From contig NZ_LKBT01000070.1 in NCBI RefSeq assembly GCF_002699985.1, positions 62,001-126,000 of the forward strand: a stretch of DNA of 64,000 nt. Direction: 5' to 3'. How positions within the stretch are numbered: the stretch's first letter is position 1; every line of letters starts with the position of its first letter. Source of the DNA: Pseudomonas sp. ICMP 561 (GTDB lineage: Bacteria > Pseudomonadota > Gammaproteobacteria > Pseudomonadales > Pseudomonadaceae). The notes under the pieces were generated by a model. It was not told where the DNA came from. It made no database searches and saw only the letters and a program-made list of their open reading frames with translations. Positions 12,269 to 21,200 of the stretch are shown piece by piece. A program made the position numbers and the translations under genes.

Positions 12269-13294
12269 ATGTTGATTTCCGTTCAAGCCCTGCGGGCACT
12301 CGCCGCGTGGGTCGTTGTATGTCATCACTTTATGCAGATTTTCTTCAACTTCCACGCCAGTGGCCCGATTGGCGACTTTTTCGTGACGAAGGGGGCAGTG
12401 GGGGTTGATATCTTTTTCGTCATCAGTGGCCTGGTGATCTTTCTCTCTACTCAGAACAGCGAAATGCCGGCCAGGCGCTTCATGCTCAATCGTATTATCC
12501 GGATCGTCCCCGCTTATTGGTTTTACACGGCAGCCATGGGGCTTTTACTGGTATTTGCTGCGCCGTTGCTTCCACATCAGGTGATTAACTGGCAGACGTT
12601 CATGCTGTCGTTGTTTTTCATCCCTGCGGAAAATCCGGGTGGTTATGGCTTGTACCCCACACTCAACGTGGGCTGGACGCTTAACTACGAGATGTTCTTC
12701 TATCTATTGTTCTCTACGGTCTTCCTGTTCAAGCAGCGCCATCGGCCATTGATAGTGGCTGCGGCGCTGTTCGCAGTATGTGAAGTGTTGGCGCGTTCCG
12801 GGCTGATCAGCCGTTTTTATGGCAACGACATTATTTATGAGTTCTTGCTGGGTATTGGCATCGGTATCATTTATCGCCGAGGCTGGATCAAGGAAGGGTT
12901 CTGGCTACCGTTGCTGGGTATCGCCACGGGGCTGGTGGTCATTTATCACGTTGGCGGCGATCAGCAACGGTTGCTCAACTGGGGCCTGCCAAGCGCGTTG
13001 ATCGTGCTGTCGTGTATCGCCATGGAGCCAGTATTCCGGGGCAATAAGCTGCTTAAAGTGCTGGGCGACTGTTCCTATTCGGTTTATCTGCTCCACGTGT
13101 TGGTACTGTACGGCGGCTGGCTTGCTTCGCAGCATTACGACCTTAACCCTTATCTGGTATTCGCCATTTGTGTGCCTGTCATCGCGCTTGGCGCATGGAT
13201 AAGTTACGAATGGCTGGAGAAGGGTTTATACCGTCGCATGAAGGGTTGGCTCGACGACCGACGGGCCAGAAACGCTTCTCAAGCGCTTTCCTGA
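12269..13294 (+). CDS. Acyltransferase 3 family membrane protein (OafA/YrhL-like)
   Basis: This protein of about 341 residues has some ten predicted membrane helices and the acyltransferase-3 pattern: R-A-L-A-A-x-x-V-V-x-x-H-H in the first helix (the catalytic-type His), VGVDIFFVISGLVIF in the second and RRFMLNRIIRIVPAYW in the next loop. Such enzymes O-acylate sugars of LPS, exopolysaccharide or glycolipids at the inner membrane. ATG 12269 has AATGAGG six bases upstream; ATG 12257 and TTG 12239 are possible longer starts. It stands alone between cti and nfuA, so no substrate can be inferred. Confidence 0.85.
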   Translation: MLISVQALRALAAWVVVCHHFMQIFFNFHASGPIGDFFVTKGAVGVDIFFVISGLVIFLSTQNSEMPARRFMLNRIIRIVPAYWFYTAAMGLLLVFAAPLLPHQVINWQTFMLSLFFIPAENPGGYGLYPTLNVGWTLNYEMFFYLLFSTVFLFKQRHRPLIVAAALFAVCEVLARSGLISRFYGNDIIYEFLLGIGIGIIYRRGWIKEGFWLPLLGIATGLVVIYHVGGDQQRLLNWGLPSALIVLSCIAMEPVFRGNKLLKVLGDCSYSVYLLHVLVLYGGWLASQHYDLNPYLVFAICVPVIALGAWISYEWLEKGLYRRMKGWLDDRRARNASQALS

Positions 13295-13364
13295 CAAAAA
13301 TACTAGGACTTTGTGCGAAGCTGGCGATTGGCGTAAACTGCCCGCACGTCTGCGAGGAATTTTC

Positions 13365-13958
13365 ATGACCGCTATTACAATTACCGATGCTGCCCACGAT
13401 TACCTGGCCGATCTGCTGGAAAAGCAGAACACCCCGGGCATTGGCATCCGCGTGTTTATTACCCAGCCTGGCACCCAGTACGCTGAAACCTGCATTGCCT
13501 ACTGCAAGCCCGGCGAAGAAAAACCGGAAGACAAGGCCATCGGCCTGAAGAGCTTCACCGCCTGGATTGATGGTTTCAGCGAAAACTTTCTGGACGATGC
13601 CGTTGTTGATTACGCCACCGACCGCATGGGCGGCCAGTTGACGATCAAGGCACCCAACGCAAAAGTACCGATGGTCAACGCTGATAGCCCGATCAACGAG
13701 CGCATCAACTACTACCTGCAAACCGAGATCAACCCTGGATTGGCCAGCCACGGCGGCCAGGTCACGTTGATCGATGTTGTTGAAGAGCAGGAGCAGCACA
13801 TCGCTGTTCTGCAATTCGGCGGCGGTTGCCAGGGTTGCGGTCAGGCTGACGTAACGCTGAAGGAAGGTATCGAGCGTACCTTGCTTGAGCGCATCCCAGA
13901 ACTGCACGGCGTACGCGACGTGACTGACCACACGCAGAAAGAAAACGCTTACTACTAA
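13365..13958 (+). CDS. nfuA: Fe/S biogenesis protein NfuA
   Basis: This 197-residue protein has an N-terminal degenerate A-type (IscA-like) domain (1-95) and a C-terminal NifU-type domain (about 105-190) with the cluster-binding Cys155-Gln-Gly-Cys158. It carries a 4Fe-4S cluster to client proteins, especially under oxidative stress or iron limitation. The length matches E. coli NfuA (191). The start is supported by GAGGA at 13353-13357. A clear intrinsic terminator follows at 13981. Confidence 0.96.
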   Translation: MTAITITDAAHDYLADLLEKQNTPGIGIRVFITQPGTQYAETCIAYCKPGEEKPEDKAIGLKSFTAWIDGFSENFLDDAVVDYATDRMGGQLTIKAPNAKVPMVNADSPINERINYYLQTEINPGLASHGGQVTLIDVVEEQEQHIAVLQFGGGCQGCGQADVTLKEGIERTLLERIPELHGVRDVTDHTQKENAYY

Positions 13959-13980
13959 GCAGTTTGCTGCGCCGTGTTAA

Positions 13981-14007
13981 AAAGCCCCGACGTGTTCGGG
14001 GTTTTTT
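13981..14007 (+). terminator. Intrinsic terminator of nfuA
   Basis: The stem CCCCGA (13985-13990) and TCGGGG (13996-14001) around a CGTGT loop is followed by TTTTTT at 14002-14007, about 25 bp after the nfuA stop. Confidence 0.9.
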
Positions 14008-14057
14008 ATTGGAGTGTTATTTTTCTGATGGGAGATTCTATGTTGGCCTGCAATCCC

Positions 14058-14147
14058 GTAGGACCGGCTTTAGCCGGGAGGGCGGTATTCCTGCTGCAAG
14101 GGATTTAGCGAATGGCTCGACGTCCTCCCGGCTAAAGCCGGTCCTAC
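14058..14147. repeat. REP inverted pair (GGCTTTAGCCGGGAGG class)
   Basis: GTAGGACCGGCTTTAGCCGG at 14058 faces its complement ending GCCGGTCCTAC at 14147. It lies between the convergent 3' ends of nfuA and cobM. The same class recurs at 23785-23874 and 57839-57928. Confidence 0.88.
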
Positions 14148-14190
14148 GGATGGCGTAGAACCCAGGGTGTTGCGTCGTAGCCGAAGCAAC

Positions 14191-14937
14191 TTACCTCCTG
14201 AACAAATGCGCATGCCCGGCGCGGTATAGCGATGACTCGCTGAATGCATCACTGGATAGCACACGGCCTACCAGAATCAATGCCGTGCGGCGAAAGCCTT
14301 TTTCTTCGACCCTGGTTTCAATATCCGCCAGCGTGCCAATCACCCAGTCCTGATCCGGCCAACTGGCGCGATGCACCACTGCGATCGGGCAATCTGCTCC
14401 GTAGTGCGGTATCAGTTCAGCAACTATTTTCGGCAAGTTGTTGACCCCCAGATGAATCGCCATGGTCGCCTTGTGGCGGGCCAGATCGGCCAGGGCTTCG
14501 CCTTCTGGCATTGACGTCTTGTCCGCGTAACGGGTCAGGATCACCGTTTGGGAAATATCCGGCAGCGTCAGCTCGGTCTCCAGCAGCGCAGCGCAGGCCG
14601 CAGTAGCTGTGACGCCCGGGATGATCTCGAACGGAATGCCCAACTCACGCAAGTGACGAATCTGCTCGCCAATTGCGCCATACAGGCTCGGGTCACCGGA
14701 GTGTACACGGGCCACATCCTGGCCTTGTTCATGAGCCGCTTTCATCAAGGCAATGATCTGCTCCAGGTGCAGTTCCGCACTGTTGCTCACTTGAACCGCC
14801 TGATGACCTTCCAGAACGGCAGCAGGCACCAGCGAACCTGCATAGATGATCACCGGGCAACTGCGGATCAATCGTTGGCCCTTGACCGTGATCAGCTCAG
14901 GATCGCCGGGGCCTGCGCCGATGAAAAAGACCGTCAT
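14191..14937 (-). CDS. cobM: Precorrin-4 C11-methyltransferase
   Basis: This 248-residue SAM-dependent methyltransferase adds the C11 methyl group in the aerobic corrin pathway. The family start TVFFIGAGPGDPELITVKG (SAM-binding loop) and the central RVHSGDPSLYGA are both visible. ATG 14937 gives the usual length of about 250; a 23-codon upstream extension lacks family sequence. It is the last gene of cbtB-cbtA-cobE-cobM, 37 bp after cobE, and is probably under the minus-strand cobalamin riboswitch. Confidence 0.94.
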   Translation of the reverse strand: MTVFFIGAGPGDPELITVKGQRLIRSCPVIIYAGSLVPAAVLEGHQAVQVSNSAELHLEQIIALMKAAHEQGQDVARVHSGDPSLYGAIGEQIRHLRELGIPFEIIPGVTATAACAALLETELTLPDISQTVILTRYADKTSMPEGEALADLARHKATMAIHLGVNNLPKIVAELIPHYGADCPIAVVHRASWPDQDWVIGTLADIETRVEEKGFRRTALILVGRVLSSDAFSESSLYRAGHAHLFRR

Positions 14938-14974
14938 GAAGACTCCAGATGTGTAGGGGCAAAAATCGCGATTA

Positions 14975-15400
14975 TCAGCGAATTGACAGGCTGATGGCCA
15001 AAGCAAACGTGGCTTGAGAAGATTTCTGGCGGGGGATCAGCAGCTCGGCCGTCCCTGATTGGCTTGCCAGCGCCAGCGCTGAGCTTTCTGCGATGCCATA
15101 GCAGCCGGTGTGATCATAGGCGATTTGGGAGCGATGGCTAAGCTGCGGTTCGTAAGCGGCCAATTGTTCGGCGTTGAAGAAACTCAACGGCAAATCAAGC
15201 TGATTCGCGAGCTCCAGCAGTCCTGGCTCTCGGCTTTTCAAATCTATGGAAGCGAGGGCGCTGATGTCTTTAAGGCGCAGATTATGACTTTCAAGGCTGC
15301 GCTCGATCAGTTCCAGCAGTGCGCCCGCAGAGCAGTCGCGCTGGCAACCGAGGCCGACCACCAGGGTCGGACGCTTGTTATCAAGCAAAATATTACTCAC
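14975..15400 (-). CDS. cobE: Cobalamin biosynthesis protein CobE (CbiG C-terminal-like)
   Basis: This 141-residue protein has the CobE/CbiG-C fold pattern: LVVGLGCQRDCS at residues 13-24, ALASIDLKSREPGLLELA in the middle and SALALASQ near the end. CobE is a small accessory protein of aerobic corrin synthesis whose chemical role is not settled. Length is typical. It lies in the cbtBA-cobEM operon, about 200 bp after cbtA, a gap that contains a single REP-like half near 15520-15560. Confidence 0.85.
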   Translation of the reverse strand: MSNILLDNKRPTLVVGLGCQRDCSAGALLELIERSLESHNLRLKDISALASIDLKSREPGLLELANQLDLPLSFFNAEQLAAYEPQLSHRSQIAYDHTGCYGIAESSALALASQSGTAELLIPRQKSSQATFALAISLSIR

Positions 15401-15597
15401 TGAATTGAAATGATTTTCTGCAGGCGGTCGCCCGGTGTCTCTGACACAGCGCTGTCGAGCAGCAAAAGGGTGACCCTGGAGCCAGGTTGTTGGCGAGACG
15501 TCGGACCTGCATCGTCAGAAATTCCGCTTCGCCAACAAGTTAGCTCCTACCGGTCCAATGTTTGCTGCGCGACAGCATATGTCAAAGTTGCTCAAGA

Positions 15598-16305
15598 TCA
15601 GGCTTGGTCCAACTCAGGATTGTTACGGCGGAACAGCCACGTGCTGATCAGCCCCATGGCGATCCAGAATACTGCGTTGGTCAGCAGCGAAGCCATCACG
15701 AATTGCGACTCCAGCGCCTCAGGTGCCAGGCTCTCGTGGGTTTCAGGCTGAGGCGCGCCAATAAGATGAGGCACTACCAGAATCGCCACCCCCAAGGCTT
15801 TCAATAACCAGTTCTGCGCAAACACGATCAACGCGAGCGCGACAGCCGTCGAGGCCGCGGTGCCAATCCACCAGATTTGTCGCTGATTGAGGTCCGCTGC
15901 AGCGGTGCCCGGCAGCTCGGGCGGCAGGCCCAAAGTTGGCGCCAGAGTAAACACAGCAAAGCCGGCCAGCCCCCAGAACAGGCCTTGCGAAGTCTTGCCG
16001 GGCGCTCGCAACGTGTACAACGCGGCCAGCATTAGTGCGAAACCGACTGCGACCACCAGATTGCCACCGGTGGTCGAGACGATGCGCTGCCAGCCGTCTT
16101 CCGGCGACCAGGCTTCATCATCATGCACGTGACCAGCGGGTGCGGCTTCGCCATGTGAATGCTCATGAACCTGCTCGGCAGGCGCGTTCTCGTAGGTTTC
16201 GGCTTGCAGGATCAACGGCGTGATCCAGAAACTTTGCAGCAGGGTCAACAGCAGGGCGGCGAACAGGCCGGTGAACCCGGCCGTTTGAGCGATTCGCTTG
16301 AACAT
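15598..16305 (-). CDS. cbtA: Cobalt transporter subunit CbtA
   Basis: This 235-residue membrane protein of the CbtA family has about five predicted membrane helices (residues 7-30, 79-98, 105-123, 145-163 and 205-228). A His-rich loop after the first helix (HEHSHGEAAPAGHVHDDE) is suited to metal binding. The family is predicted to import cobalt and is nearly always found beside CbtB and B12 riboswitches, as here. The chosen start MFKRIAQTAGF at 16305 leaves 11 bp after cbtB. The frame is open further upstream, but that would overlap cbtB. Confidence 0.92.
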   Translation of the reverse strand: MFKRIAQTAGFTGLFAALLLTLLQSFWITPLILQAETYENAPAEQVHEHSHGEAAPAGHVHDDEAWSPEDGWQRIVSTTGGNLVVAVGFALMLAALYTLRAPGKTSQGLFWGLAGFAVFTLAPTLGLPPELPGTAAADLNQRQIWWIGTAASTAVALALIVFAQNWLLKALGVAILVVPHLIGAPQPETHESLAPEALESQFVMASLLTNAVFWIAMGLISTWLFRRNNPELDQA

Positions 16306-16316
16306 GGCGTCAGGTC

Positions 16317-16502
16317 TCAATGGCAAGGGAAGGCGGCGCTGTGCCGGGTGTCGTGAGCGGCATTGTGGACCGCTTCGATATGCGAGAACCCGGCGAAATA
16401 GACCAGGCAGGCGCCAAGAATGGCTGCGCTGATGGCGGCGGTCAGGCGTTGGGTCTGGGTAGTTGCGGTACTGGCGGAATGGCTGGTAGTACTGATCGAC
16501 AT
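16317..16502 (-). CDS. cbtB: Cobalt transporter subunit CbtB
   Basis: This 61-residue protein has one membrane helix (about 20-42) and a C-terminal histidine cluster, HNAAHDTRHSAAFPCH, the hallmark of CbtB. It is the small partner of CbtA in predicted cobalt uptake. AGAGGGAAG is the ribosome-binding site before ATG 16502. It is the first gene after the minus-strand cobalamin riboswitch, with a leader of about 110 nt. Confidence 0.93.
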   Translation of the reverse strand: MSISTTSHSASTATTQTQRLTAAISAAILGACLVYFAGFSHIEAVHNAAHDTRHSAAFPCH

Positions 16503-16612
16503 GGCGCTTCCCTCTTGATGTCGGCAAGCAGGCATGCGCAGCACTATCCCGCTGACGAATATCAGGGGAGTGCAACTGCGCCCGCCCACCGCGGGTTCGT
16601 TATTTGTTTCAT

Positions 16613-16812
16613 GTCGGGCCGGTCTCCGGGCTTGCGAGGGGTTGAGCGCTGAATGGCGCCAACCTGCAAGAATCGCCTTCCCATGCCGTGATGCGCACAG
16701 TGGATCTGATTCTTCGCTCGCTTACCGTTGCGGGGGCAGCGCCGGACTTGCACAGACCAGAGGTCTGAACTCACCGGTTTCCCGTTTCACCCCGTGAGGG
16801 GCACCCGTAACA
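16613..16812 (-). promoter_or_regulatory. Cobalamin riboswitch upstream of cbtB
   Basis: On the minus strand the class landmarks appear in order: GGTGAAACGGGAA, CCGGTG, the B12 box GCTGCCCCCGCAACGGTAAG, CACTG, CATGGGAAGGCG, and finally CGCAAGCCCGGAGACCGGCC. This is a full adenosylcobalamin-type riboswitch. It ends about 110 nt before cbtB, and B12 should turn off cobalt uptake and corrin genes. Confidence 0.95.
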
Positions 16813-16894
16813 AGGCGTGTAGGAGAGCATGCGCCTGCGTGGAACGTCAATCAGTTGATTGACCTGCCCGCAGTCACTGCGTAGCCTTGCGGGT

Positions 16895-17106
16895 TCGAGG
16901 TTCTCCAGTCTATCTGCGGGTCAGACGATTTGGAGCTAAGACGGGAACGCGGTAATGCCGCGGCTGCCCCCGCAACTGTAAGCGGTGCTGATTTATCGCA
17001 CGGTCATTGCATTCTCTGTACAGCCACTGCCCGTCAAGGGCGGGAAGGCGCAATGACTGCCCTGGAAGCTTTCCATGGGTACCGCAAGCCAGGAGACCTG
17101 CCTCGA
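16895..17106 (+). promoter_or_regulatory. Cobalamin riboswitch upstream of cobW
   Basis: Plus-strand landmarks are GACGGGAACGCGGT, the B12 box GCTGCCCCCGCAACTGTAAG, GCCACTG, GGCGGGAAGGCG and GCAAGCCAGGAGACCTGCC. The closing helix pairs TCGAGG (16895-16900) with CCTCGA (17101-17106). It ends 124 nt before cobW and is expected to repress cobW-cobN-chlID when B12 is plentiful. It lies only 82 bp from the divergent riboswitch of cbtB. Confidence 0.96.
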
Positions 17107-17230
17107 TTCGGGCCTTGAGCCCGACGAATTCTCACTACAACCGGGCGGGGTGATCCGGTGGCGAATCGTATCTCTGTGGCTACACAGGGTTTTCGTCCCG
17201 CTTGCCCGCCGTACTGCCAAAGGGCATCCG

Positions 17231-18295
17231 ATGAAAACACTGGCCAAACTTCCCGTCACTATCGTTACCGGCTTCCTCGGTTCGGGCAAAACCACCTTGC
17301 TGCGCCATATGCTGGATAACGCGGAAGGTCGACGGATTGCGGTTATCGTCAATGAGTTCGGCGAGCTGGGCATCGACGGCGAAATCCTCAAACAATGCAC
17401 CATTGGCTGCACCGAAGAAGAGGCGGTTGGCCGCGTTTATGAGCTGGCCAACGGCTGTCTGTGCTGCACCGTTCAAGAAGAGTTCTTCCCGGTCATGCGT
17501 GAACTGGTTGCGCGTCGTGGCGATCTGGATCACATCCTCATCGAAACATCGGGTCTGGCCCTGCCAAAACCACTGGTACAAGCCTTCCAGTGGCCGGAAA
17601 TTCGCAATGCCTGCACCGTCGATGCGGTAATTACTGTTGTCGACAGTCCGGCAGTACTTGCAGGTACGTTTGCTGCATTCCCTGATCAGGTCGACGCTCA
17701 GCGCAAGCTCGATCCGAACCTGGATCATGAGTCGCCATTGCATGAGCTGTTCGCCGATCAACTGGCCAGCGCCGATCTGGTCATCCTCAACAAGTCCGAC
17801 ATGATCGACGCGGCCGGTCTGGCTGCGGTGCGCGCTGAAGTCTCCGAAGAGCTGCCGCCTGCGGTCAAAGTCATCGAAGCCAGCAGCGGTCGTCTGCCGA
17901 TCAATGTCTTGCTGGGGTTGGGGGCTGAATCCGAGCAGCATATCGATGGCCGCAAGACCCATCACGATCACCACGAAGGCGATGATCATGATGACCACGA
18001 CCATGACGCGTTCGACTCCATTTCGATCAAGCTGCCTCAATCCGAAGAAACCCTGCTGCTTGCCGCGCTGACCCAACTGGTCGTGCAGCACGGCATCTTG
18101 CGGGTCAAGGGTTTCGCGGCCATTGCCGGCAAACCGATGCGCTTGCTGATTCAGGGTGTAGGCACGCGTTTCGACAAACACTTCGACCGCGCCTGGAGTG
18201 TTGATGAAGAGCGTGCCACTCACCTGGTGCTGATCGGTCAGAAGCTTGATGCTGCGGCACTTGAATCCCAACTGCGCGCTGCGCTAGCGGACTGA
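17231..18295 (+). CDS. cobW: CobW-family GTPase, cobalt chaperone
   Basis: This 354-residue G3E GTPase is thought to supply cobalt to the CobN chelatase. Walker A GFLGSGKT is at 14-21, the metal-binding C76-L-C78-C79 follows, NKSD (G4) is near residue 180, and a His/Asp-rich stretch (about 233-255, HHDHHEGDDHDDHDHD) precedes the CobW C-terminal domain. The start at 17231 is preceded by AAAGGG; an upstream in-frame extension runs into the riboswitch and is rejected. The stop is three bases before the cobN start. Riboswitch control argues for a cobalt rather than a zinc role. Confidence 0.94.
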   Translation: MKTLAKLPVTIVTGFLGSGKTTLLRHMLDNAEGRRIAVIVNEFGELGIDGEILKQCTIGCTEEEAVGRVYELANGCLCCTVQEEFFPVMRELVARRGDLDHILIETSGLALPKPLVQAFQWPEIRNACTVDAVITVVDSPAVLAGTFAAFPDQVDAQRKLDPNLDHESPLHELFADQLASADLVILNKSDMIDAAGLAAVRAEVSEELPPAVKVIEASSGRLPINVLLGLGAESEQHIDGRKTHHDHHEGDDHDDHDHDAFDSISIKLPQSEETLLLAALTQLVVQHGILRVKGFAAIAGKPMRLLIQGVGTRFDKHFDRAWSVDEERATHLVLIGQKLDAAALESQLRAALAD

Positions 18296-18298
18296 CCC

Positions 18299-21200
18299 AT
18301 GCACCTGTTGAGAACCCAGCCCGGTGGTTTTGTACCGGACGACAGCATTGCCGACCTCGGACAAACCCCCGCCGAGCTGGTGATTCTCTGCAGTGGCGAT
18401 TCCAGCCTGGCATTGCTCGCCGAAGCGGCGCAGCAACTGCCGGACGATTACCCGAGCTTGCGTCTGGCTAACCCGATGCAGGTTCAGAACCATGCTTCCG
18501 TCGACCTCTATTTCGATGAAGTGCTGCGCCACGCCAAGGTCATTCTGATTTCTCTGCACGGCGGGATAGGCTATTGGCGCTACGGTGCTGAGCGACTCAT
18601 GGAGCTCGCAGCCCGCGGCGTGCAGGTGATCATGGTGCCGGGCTGTGATCGCCATGACCCCGAGCTGACTGAGCGCAGCACCGCACCCGCTGAGGATTGC
18701 CACCGGTTATGGCAGTTTCTGCGTCAGGGTGGCATGCACAACGCGCTGGAGTTCTACCGTTGCATCGCGAATCGTCTGCTGGATCGGGATTACGCCTGGT
18801 CCGAGCCCAAAGCATTGCCGCGTACTGCGGTTTACCACCCGAAAGGCGTCAGCGCCGATCCTGAAATATGGTTCGCCGACTGGGTGCCGAATCAACCAGT
18901 CGCAGCGCTGCTGTTCTATCGATCGCACCTGCAGGCTGCCAATACCGCGTTCATCGATGTGTTTTGCGCCCGTTTGCAGGCCCAAGGCTTGAATCCTTTG
19001 CCCATCGCCGTGGCCAGCCTGAAGGAAGCAGGCTGCATGACGGTGGTTGAAGACTGGCTGGACGAGGTTGGGGTTGAGCTGATCCTCAACACCACCGGTT
19101 TTGCTCAGTCCAGCCCGGAAACGCCGCATTTGCGGCCATTCCGGCGCAACGTCCCGGTGATTCAGGCGATTTGCGCTCAGGATAACGAACCTGGCTGGCG
19201 GGCCAGCGAACAAGGTCTGGGTGCTCGGGATCTGGCGATGCACATCGCGTTGCCCGAACTGGACGGGCGAATCATCAGTCGGCCGGTCAGCTTCAAGGAT
19301 CTGGCCTGGCACAGTGAGCGCAGTCAGTCGGATGTGGTCTGCTATCGCCCGCAACCCGAGCGCATGGATTTTGTTGCCGAACTGGCGCGTCGCTGGATAT
19401 TGCTCGGGCGTTTGCCCAATGCCGACAAGCGCGTTGCATTGATTCTCGCCAATTACCCCACGCGTGACGGACGAATCGGCAATGGTGTCGGCCTCGATAC
19501 GCCAGCGGCGGCGCTGAACATCCTGCGAGCCATGCAGGGGGAGGGTTATCCGGTTGCCGAATTGCCGGACACCGGTACTGAGTTGATCCACCAGTTGCTC
19601 GGTGGCGTCACCAATGATCTGGACAGCATCGACCTGCGTCCCTGCCACCAAAGCATGGCGCTCGACGAGTACGCCGCTGCGTTTGAGCAACTGCCTCTGG
19701 CCAACCGTGAAGCGGTGATTGCCCGCTGGGGCGCGCCGGATAAAGACCCGATGTTCCGCAGTGGGCGGATGATGATTGCCGGGATCAGGTTTGGCCTGAC
19801 CTTCGTCGGCATTCAGCCGGCACGGGGTTATCAGGTGGACGCCAGTGCGGTTTATCACGACCCGGATCTTGTCCCGCCCCATGGTTATCTGGCCTTCTAT
19901 TTCTGGCTGCGCAAAGCCTATGGCGCCCATGCCGTGGTGCATGTGGGCAAACACGGCAATCTGGAATGGCTGCCGGGCAAAGGCGTCGGTCTGTCGGAGA
20001 CCTGCTGGCCGGATGCGATTCTCGGCGCGATGCCTAATATCTACCCGTTCATCGTCAACGATCCGGGCGAGGGCGCCCAGGCCAAGCGCCGCACCCAGGC
20101 CGTGATCATCGATCACCTGATGCCGCCCCTGACCCGTGCTGAAACCTATGGGCCGTTGCGTAACCTGGAGTTGCTGGCGGACGAGTACTACGAAGCCCAA
20201 CTGCTCGATCCGCGTCGTGCCCTGGAGCTGCAACGCGACATCCTCAAACTGGTCCGCGAAACTCAAATCGATCGTGAGCTGGCGCTGGGTGATGCCTTAA
20301 AGGATGACGATGCGGCGACATGGTTGCCACGGCTGGACACCTATCTGTGTGATTTGAAGGAATCGCAGATTCGCAACGGTCTGCATATCTTTGGTGAGTC
20401 TCCCGCCGGCCGTCTGCGCATCGATACCTTGCTGGCGTTGTTGCGCATCCCGCGAGGTGACGGTCGCGGTGCGCAGTCGAGTCTGCTGCGTGCCTTGAGC
20501 AAAGCCTTCGAGCTGGGTTTTGATCCACTGGATTGCGAACTTGCCGAACCCTGGCTGTCTGCCAGACCTGAAGCGCTGCTCGCTGTCAGCACTGATCCAT
20601 GGCGCACGGCGGGTGATACCCGTGAGCGTCTTGAGCTTTACGCTGCGTGGTTGATCGAACAGGTTGTCAGTAATACTGAATTTAGTATTCCCTTTGAAAA
20701 CAAAGATCTACTGGATATTGTTAATAATCTTAAAGAGGTTGTGGCGCCGCGACTCGACGCCTGCGGCCCGGGAGAAATCCACGGCTTGCTGGACGCCTTA
20801 AGCGGACGTTTCGTGCCAGCGGGCCCAAGCGGCGCGCCGAGTCGCGGGCGTATAGACGTGCTGCCCACCGGGCGAAACTTCTTCTCGGTCGATGTACGAA
20901 ATCTGCCTACTACCACAGCGTGGCGCATCGGGTTCCAGTCAGCAAACCTGTTGCTGGAGAGGCACTTACAAGACAATGGTGATCATTTACGTCAGCTTGG
21001 TCTGTCGGTGTGGGGCACCGCCACCATGCGTACTGGCGGAGACGATATTGCCCAGGCCATGGCGTTGATGGGTGTCAGGCCGGTCTGGGCGACGGGCAGT
21101 CAGCGCGTTGATGACTTCGAAATTCTGCCGTTGAGCTTGCTGGATCGGCCGCGGGTTGACGTGACGCTGCGAGTCTCCGGTTTTTTCCGCGATGCTTTCG

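Noticed and set aside
17075..17230. Upstream extension of cobW
   Set aside because: It would translate the 3' end of the cobalamin riboswitch, and the CobW family starts at the chosen ATG.
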